From assembly GCF_000423365.1 (NCBI RefSeq), contig NZ_AUHV01000002.1:186001-250000 (forward strand): a DNA stretch of 64,000 nucleotides, given 5' to 3'. This DNA comes from Maritalea myrionectae DSM 19524 (GTDB lineage: Bacteria > Pseudomonadota > Alphaproteobacteria > Rhizobiales > Devosiaceae). Below, one piece after another: positions 59,929-64,000 of this stretch. The notes beneath the pieces are model-generated. The model did not search any database. It was not told the DNA's origin and was given only the letters and a program-made list of their open reading frames with translations. Each line of letters begins with the position of its first letter. Position 1 is the stretch's first letter. The position numbers and the translations under genes are program-made.

Positions 59929-61368
59929 TTAGCTTTCCTTTGGCAGGGTGATCAGCACTTTTGTGCCCGGATCATTGTCCTTTATTTCTAGCGTGCCTTT
60001 ATGCAATCTTGCAACGGCAGAAACCAAAGAAAGCCCCAATCCAGACCCGGTTTCAGATCGGCTCGCCTCCAGCCGCACAAACCGCTCCAGCACCCGTTGA
60101 CGGTCCTTTTCCGGAATGCCTGTGCCGTTGTCGCTCACACAAATTCGGATGTATTCGGCATGCTGTTCAAGGCCAATCTCAATCCTCGGCGTGCCTTTCG
60201 CTCCCTTGGCGTATTTGATTGCATTTTCAACCAGATTAACGATGGCTTGCCCGATCAGTTCACGGCTGGCTTTGACGTGAGGTACTGTCGCCAGATCGGT
60301 GGATAATTCGATTCCGGAATCTTCGGCAACGGGTTGATATAAATCGACAATATCTTCAATGATCTGATCAATCGCCACAGGTTCAAATGAGCCATCAGGC
60401 GCGCCCGCTTCGACACGGGCGATCAACAACAGCGCGTTGAAAGTGCGGATCAATTGGTCGCTTTCGTCAATGGTCGCTTGGAGCGCCTTGCGCATTTGTT
60501 CCGGATCATCATCATGCTGCAACGCCCGCTCGACCTTATTGCGCAGACGCGTGAGTGGCGTTTTCAAATCGTGCGCCACATTGTCCGTCACCTCTTTGAG
60601 GCCGGCCATCAGATTTTCAATTCGATCAAGCATCTCATTGAGATTTTTCGACACGCGGTCATATTCATCATTGCGTTTGGTCAGTGGTAGCCGCTCGGCC
60701 AAATCACCCGTCATGATTTTTTTCGAGGCGGCGGAAATCATATCCAGACGGCGCAAAATATTGCGGGCCAGCAGCGTGCCAAGCAACACCGACAATATGA
60801 TGATCCAGAGAACGCCCCAACCAAATGCCTCAAAAATAATCGCACTGAACCCGCGACGTTCTTCAATGTCGCGCCCGACCACCAGATAAAAGCCTGAGGG
60901 CAATTGAAAGCTTTTGACCAGCGCAAGGCCACGGTCCGGCCGCTCCTCGCGCTTGTCACGCTCGCGGCGTTCATCATCATTGTCGTTTTGCTCAGTGGAC
61001 CACGGCTCTTCAACCTCATAGCGGAAACTGTGAATGCCCGGCGTCTGCAACACAAAGGTGGGTATTTGATCCACGTTGCCTGCCAGTTGCTGGCCAGTGG
61101 GATCAGCAACGTAATAAATGCCCGGCCCCGGCCGATCCGCCATGCGCTGCACGCCACGGATAAGCCCCGGCGTACCAGAGCGCTGATAGGTGCGGTTTAG
61201 CTGCCCCAACTCACGGTCGATCGCCCCAATTTGCTGCTGTTGGATAAGAATGCTGGTTTGATAGGCGATATAGCCAAGGATAAACACTGAAAACAACACA
61301 AAGAGCAGCACGAAGAAGCCACTTTGCCTAAAGGTCGTTGTTTTCCAGATACGCCAAATTCTATTCAC
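59929..61368 (-). CDS. feuQ: Two-component sensor kinase, FeuQ-like
   Basis: A 479-residue kinase. First helix about 15-38, a periplasmic sensor domain of about 140 residues with a very acidic/basic run near 127-147 (TEQNDNDDERRERDKREER), second helix about 182-202, HAMP, then HisKA with phospho-His266 (TDNVAHDLKTPLTRLRNKV) and the ATPase domain (NLVENAIKYAKG, VSDNGTGIPEKD, GSGLGLSLVSAV). The ATG overlaps the response regulator stop by eight bases. The order degP-regulator-kinase-glnE is the one known for feuP/feuQ of rhizobia, where they affect cyclic glucan export; the symbol rests on that order. Confidence 0.8.
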   Translation of the reverse strand: MNRIWRIWKTTTFRQSGFFVLLFVLFSVFILGYIAYQTSILIQQQQIGAIDRELGQLNRTYQRSGTPGLIRGVQRMADRPGPGIYYVADPTGQQLAGNVDQIPTFVLQTPGIHSFRYEVEEPWSTEQNDNDDERRERDKREERPDRGLALVKSFQLPSGFYLVVGRDIEERRGFSAIIFEAFGWGVLWIIILSVLLGTLLARNILRRLDMISAASKKIMTGDLAERLPLTKRNDEYDRVSKNLNEMLDRIENLMAGLKEVTDNVAHDLKTPLTRLRNKVERALQHDDDPEQMRKALQATIDESDQLIRTFNALLLIARVEAGAPDGSFEPVAIDQIIEDIVDLYQPVAEDSGIELSTDLATVPHVKASRELIGQAIVNLVENAIKYAKGAKGTPRIEIGLEQHAEYIRICVSDNGTGIPEKDRQRVLERFVRLEASRSETGSGLGLSLVSAVARLHKGTLEIKDNDPGTKVLITLPKES

Positions 61369-62032
61369 GGATCATATATCCTGCGCCGCGAATGGTATGA
61401 AGCAATTGTTGGGCTTTGCCCTTATCAATTTTGGTGCGTAGGCGAGACATATGCACATCGATCACGTTGGTTTGTGGATCAAAATGATAGTCCCACACAT
61501 TTTCGAGCAGCATGGTACGGGTGACCACTTGGCCCGCATGTTTCATCAAATATTCCAGCAGACGAAATTCACGCGGCTGCAAGGTGATGGCCTCACCCGA
61601 CCGCTCCACATTGCGCGAGAGACGGTCCAAGGTCAGATCGCCCACCTGATAAGTAGTGGCGGCCTCCGCCGGAGATGCGCGACGGGCCAACACTTCAATG
61701 CGGGCCAGCAATTCAGAAAATGCGTAAGGCTTTGTCAGATAGTCATCACCGCCCGAGCGCAGACCTTGTACGCGGTCATCCACGGCACCCAAGGCGGAAA
61801 GAATAAGCGCGGGGGTTGTGTTGTTTTCGGCGCGTAGAGATTCGATGATGGACAGGCCATCGCGACGGGGCAACATGCGATCCACAATCAAAACATCATA
61901 GTCCATCGATGATGCCATGGCGTAACCGGTTTCCCCGTCAGCGGCGTGGTGCGTCACATGACCCACCTCATCGAGTGCCTGAATCATATAATTCGCAGCG
62001 TCACGATCATCTTCAATCAACAAAACCTTCAT
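61361..62032 (-). CDS. feuP: OmpR-family response regulator, FeuP-like
   Basis: A 223-residue regulator from the ATG at 62030-62032 (MKVLLIEDDRDAANYM). The phospho-acceptor is Asp51 in YDVLIVDRMLPRRDG, with acidic pair Glu7/Asp8 and the Lys of LTKPYAFSELLAR. The DNA-binding domain follows from about residue 128 with LQPREFRLLEYLMKHAGQVV and IDVHMSRLRTKIDKG. A longer open frame upstream has no family similarity. It partners the kinase gene that overlaps its end. Confidence 0.87.
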   Translation of the reverse strand: MKVLLIEDDRDAANYMIQALDEVGHVTHHAADGETGYAMASSMDYDVLIVDRMLPRRDGLSIIESLRAENNTTPALILSALGAVDDRVQGLRSGGDDYLTKPYAFSELLARIEVLARRASPAEAATTYQVGDLTLDRLSRNVERSGEAITLQPREFRLLEYLMKHAGQVVTRTMLLENVWDYHFDPQTNVIDVHMSRLRTKIDKGKAQQLLHTIRGAGYMIRE

Positions 62033-62103
62033 AGCGCTACGTCCGATACTCGATGAAATATTATCTGCCGCGCCCATGGGCGCGACAGATGTTGGCTTAA
62101 ACT

Positions 62104-63585
62104 TTATTCAATCGCAAGACCGACGAAGCGTGTAACACCTTCGCGGGCCACTTTGACCAAGATCGTTGAACGTCCTGCTTCTTGCACATTCTCGATCTGA
62201 GTCTCAAAATCCGCGATCGTGTTCACTGGCTCGCCATTGGCTTCAAGCACGATGTCGCCCGGGGCAAACCCTTTTTCGACAGCACGGCTTTCAGGGTCAA
62301 TGTCCACGATCATCAGGCCATCGCCATCATCGTTCGGCATCAATGACAACCCAGTTGAGGTGTCGTGTGGCTCTGATGGCTCAATCTGAGGTGTTTCTTC
62401 CTCGTCATTGATCGCCTGCTCATCTTCCAAACGGGCCAATTCAACACGCAACTCAATTGATTCACCGTTGCGCCAGATACCGATTTCTACCGTTGTGCCT
62501 GGTGAAAATTCGGCGATTGTTCGCGACAGGTCGCGTGCATCGTCCATATCCTCGCCATTCACAGACGTGATGATGTCGCCGGACTCAATACCTGCTTTTT
62601 GTGCAGGGCTATCTGGAGCCGGTTCGGTGACCAACGCGCCACGGGCCTTATCCAAGCCAACACTATCCGCGATGTCTTTTGAGACGTTCTGGATGGATAC
62701 GCCAAGATAACCGCGGGTGACATTGCCGTCGTCCATCAAATCAAACACAACTTGTTTGACCGTTGAAGCGGGAATGGCGAATGCGATGCCAACATTGCCG
62801 CCACTTGGTGAGAAGATAGCGGTGTTCACGCCAACCACTTTACCGGTTGTATCAAATGCCGGACCGCCAGAGTTACCGCGGTTTACCGCCGCGTCAATTT
62901 GAATAAAGTCATCATAGGCATTGGCATTGATGTCACGGCCACGGGCTGAAACGATACCAGCCGTTACTGTGCCGCCAAGGCCAAACGGGTTACCAATGGC
63001 GACAACCCAGTCACCCACGCGGGCTTCATTGTCGGAAAATTCGACAAATTGCATGTCGCTGGCCGCTTCAATTTTCAGCAAGGCCAAATCCGTGCGCGGG
63101 TCGGTGCCAACAATATTGGCGATCATCTCGTCGCCGTTGTCCATCACCACCATCACTTCTTCAGCATCTTCAATTACGTGGTTGTTGGTGACCACAAAAC
63201 CGTCTGCTGAAATCACAAAGCCTGAGCCAACGGCTTGGCCGAACCGCTCGCGCGGGCGATCACGATCACCGCGGCGGTCTTCAAACTGCTTGAAGAAATC
63301 CTCGAACGGGTGCCCTTCGGGCAAATCAGGCATACGGAAACCTTCACGATTGCCCATAGGGCCACGGGCTTGTTCGATGCGGGTTTTTACTCGGATGGAC
63401 ACCACAGCGGGGCTAACTGTTTCCACCAGGTCTGCAAAACTAAAGGGGGCCACATTCTCAATGGAGATCTGGGCATTGGCTGGCGCTGTCGAAAGCACAC
63501 CAGTGGCAATCGCGCTGGTTGAAATCAACGCAGCGGCAGCAATTGCTGCAAAACTGTTACGTTTGGTCTTTGATACTGATTGCAT
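62104..63585 (-). CDS. degP: Periplasmic serine protease/chaperone DegP (HtrA family)
   Basis: A 493-residue protein from the ATG at 63583-63585, with AGGAGG just upstream. The signal peptide runs to about residue 38 (TAPANA|QIS). The trypsin-like triad is His136 (VTNNHVIEDA), Asp166 (GTDPRTDLALLKIE) and Ser239 (NRGNSGGPAFD). Two PDZ domains follow (about 275-370 and 405-490), the DegP layout rather than the one-PDZ DegS. An Arg/Asp-rich run (FEDRRGDRDRPRERFG) in the LA-loop region is a lineage trait. First gene of the degP-feuPQ-glnE block. Confidence 0.94.
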   Translation of the reverse strand: MQSVSKTKRNSFAAIAAAALISTSAIATGVLSTAPANAQISIENVAPFSFADLVETVSPAVVSIRVKTRIEQARGPMGNREGFRMPDLPEGHPFEDFFKQFEDRRGDRDRPRERFGQAVGSGFVISADGFVVTNNHVIEDAEEVMVVMDNGDEMIANIVGTDPRTDLALLKIEAASDMQFVEFSDNEARVGDWVVAIGNPFGLGGTVTAGIVSARGRDINANAYDDFIQIDAAVNRGNSGGPAFDTTGKVVGVNTAIFSPSGGNVGIAFAIPASTVKQVVFDLMDDGNVTRGYLGVSIQNVSKDIADSVGLDKARGALVTEPAPDSPAQKAGIESGDIITSVNGEDMDDARDLSRTIAEFSPGTTVEIGIWRNGESIELRVELARLEDEQAINDEEETPQIEPSEPHDTSTGLSLMPNDDGDGLMIVDIDPESRAVEKGFAPGDIVLEANGEPVNTIADFETQIENVQEAGRSTILVKVAREGVTRFVGLAIE

Positions 63586-63744
63586 CAAAATCCTCCTTAT
63601 CGGGATTGGAATTGCTATGCCCGCCAATATGGAGAAGTGCGCCTTGCGACATGATTACATGAAGATTAAATTTTTGTAATGTTGCAGGCTAAACTATGGC
63701 AAACAATGGCATATTCTTGTCGTATTCTTTGGCACTCGAGGCGG

Positions 63745-64000
63745 CTAGGCCAAAATGGTTTGCGCCAGCAGCCACAGCGCCAAAATCGTCAGTATCAGCT
63801 TAAAGATTTTGCGAAAGATTTGTTCCGACAGACCATCCAACATTTTTGACCCCACAAGTGTGCCCAAAAAACCCGTCGCGACCATCATGAGAATAAGGGG
63901 CAAGTACGTCGCGAACTGGAAGCCCAAAAGCGTGAACGCGGCCAGTTTCAATATGTTTTGCACGGTCATCAACGCGGCATGGGTGGCGATGATTGCGCGG
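63745..64000 (-). CDS. TauE/SafE-family permease, C-terminal part (cut by window end)
   Basis: The last 84 codons of a membrane protein whose frame is open to base 64000. The segment RAIIATHAALMTVQNILKLA followed by two hydrophobic helices (LPLILMMVATGFLGTLVGS and FKLILTILALWLLAQTI) fits the C-terminus of sulfite exporter TauE/SafE family proteins. The gene ends 159 bases from the degP start and is transcribed in the same direction. The specific anion is unknown. Confidence 0.8.
   Translation of the reverse strand, partial: RAIIATHAALMTVQNILKLAAFTLLGFQFATYLPLILMMVATGFLGTLVGSKMLDGLSEQIFRKIFKLILTILALWLLAQTILA

Noticed and set aside
1-64000. CRISPR arrays, rRNA, tRNA, insertion sequences, phage genes or attachment sites
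   Set aside because: I looked for regular spaced repeats, transposase or integrase motifs and tRNA-like cloverleaf ends and saw none; without a search tool a single tRNA could still be missed.

Overview
The window reads as one stretch of chromosome from an alphaproteobacterium, most likely of the Hyphomicrobiales (Rhizobiales). Pointers are a RirA-type Rrf2 iron regulator with its three cluster cysteines, a degP - response regulator - sensor kinase - glnE block resembling the rhizobial degP-feuP-feuQ-glnE order, a BigR-type persulfide repressor with its operon, and a PleC/DivJ-like kinase. Genes are tightly packed, several convergent pairs share or nearly share stop codons, and I see no rRNA, tRNA, transposase, phage gene or CRISPR array. 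I cannot name the species.

Layout. 1-7.8 kb: 5' part of dusA, a small membrane protein, kdgK, a rimK plus M14-type deacylase pair, a large MscS channel, a small secreted protein and a PEP-mutase/isocitrate-lyase-like enzyme. 8.0-11.5 kb: a three-gene unit of a JmjC/cupin-like oxygenase, a CelD/FemAB-like acyltransferase and a polysaccharide-type flippase. 11.5-13.2 kb: NnrU, rirA with a candidate iron-responsive operator, and a DUF6404 protein. 13.2-24.9 kb: a hydroxyproline catabolic operon on the minus strand (polar amino-acid ABC transporter, pyrroline-hydroxycarboxylate deaminase, 2-oxoglutarate semialdehyde dehydrogenase, D-amino-acid dehydrogenase, two proline-racemase paralogues and an enolase-superfamily enzyme), with a methyltransferase and a GntR regulator on the other strand.

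25.9-40.0 kb: a complete reductive pyrimidine route. PreT/PreA reduce uracil or thymine, dihydropyrimidinase opens the ring, an M20 ureidopropionase releases the beta-amino acid, and an omega-aminotransferase plus (methyl)malonate-semialdehyde dehydrogenase carry the carbon to acyl-CoA. A four-gene NMT1-type ABC importer, a DMT transporter and a RutR-like TetR regulator go with it. 40.1-42.3 kb: an orphan TRAP binding protein and a nitrilase. 42.5-47 kb: a sulfide-detoxification operon (two YeeE/YedE halves, persulfide dioxygenase, DUF442 phosphatase/sulfurtransferase-like protein, SulP transporter) divergent from bigR.

47-64 kb is mostly housekeeping: panB-panC, a tandem pair of ABC exporters, pepN, a PAS histidine kinase, glnE, the two-component pair, degP and the C-terminal part of a TauE/SafE permease cut by the window end.

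The points I find least explained are the JmjC-acyltransferase-flippase unit, the proline-racemase paralogue with Ser and Thr in place of both catalytic cysteines, a string of five hairpins inside the pyrimidine operon, a perfect 11-bp hairpin at the apparent start of the DMT gene together with a possible ATA start, and the fully overlapping face-to-face promoters at bigR.
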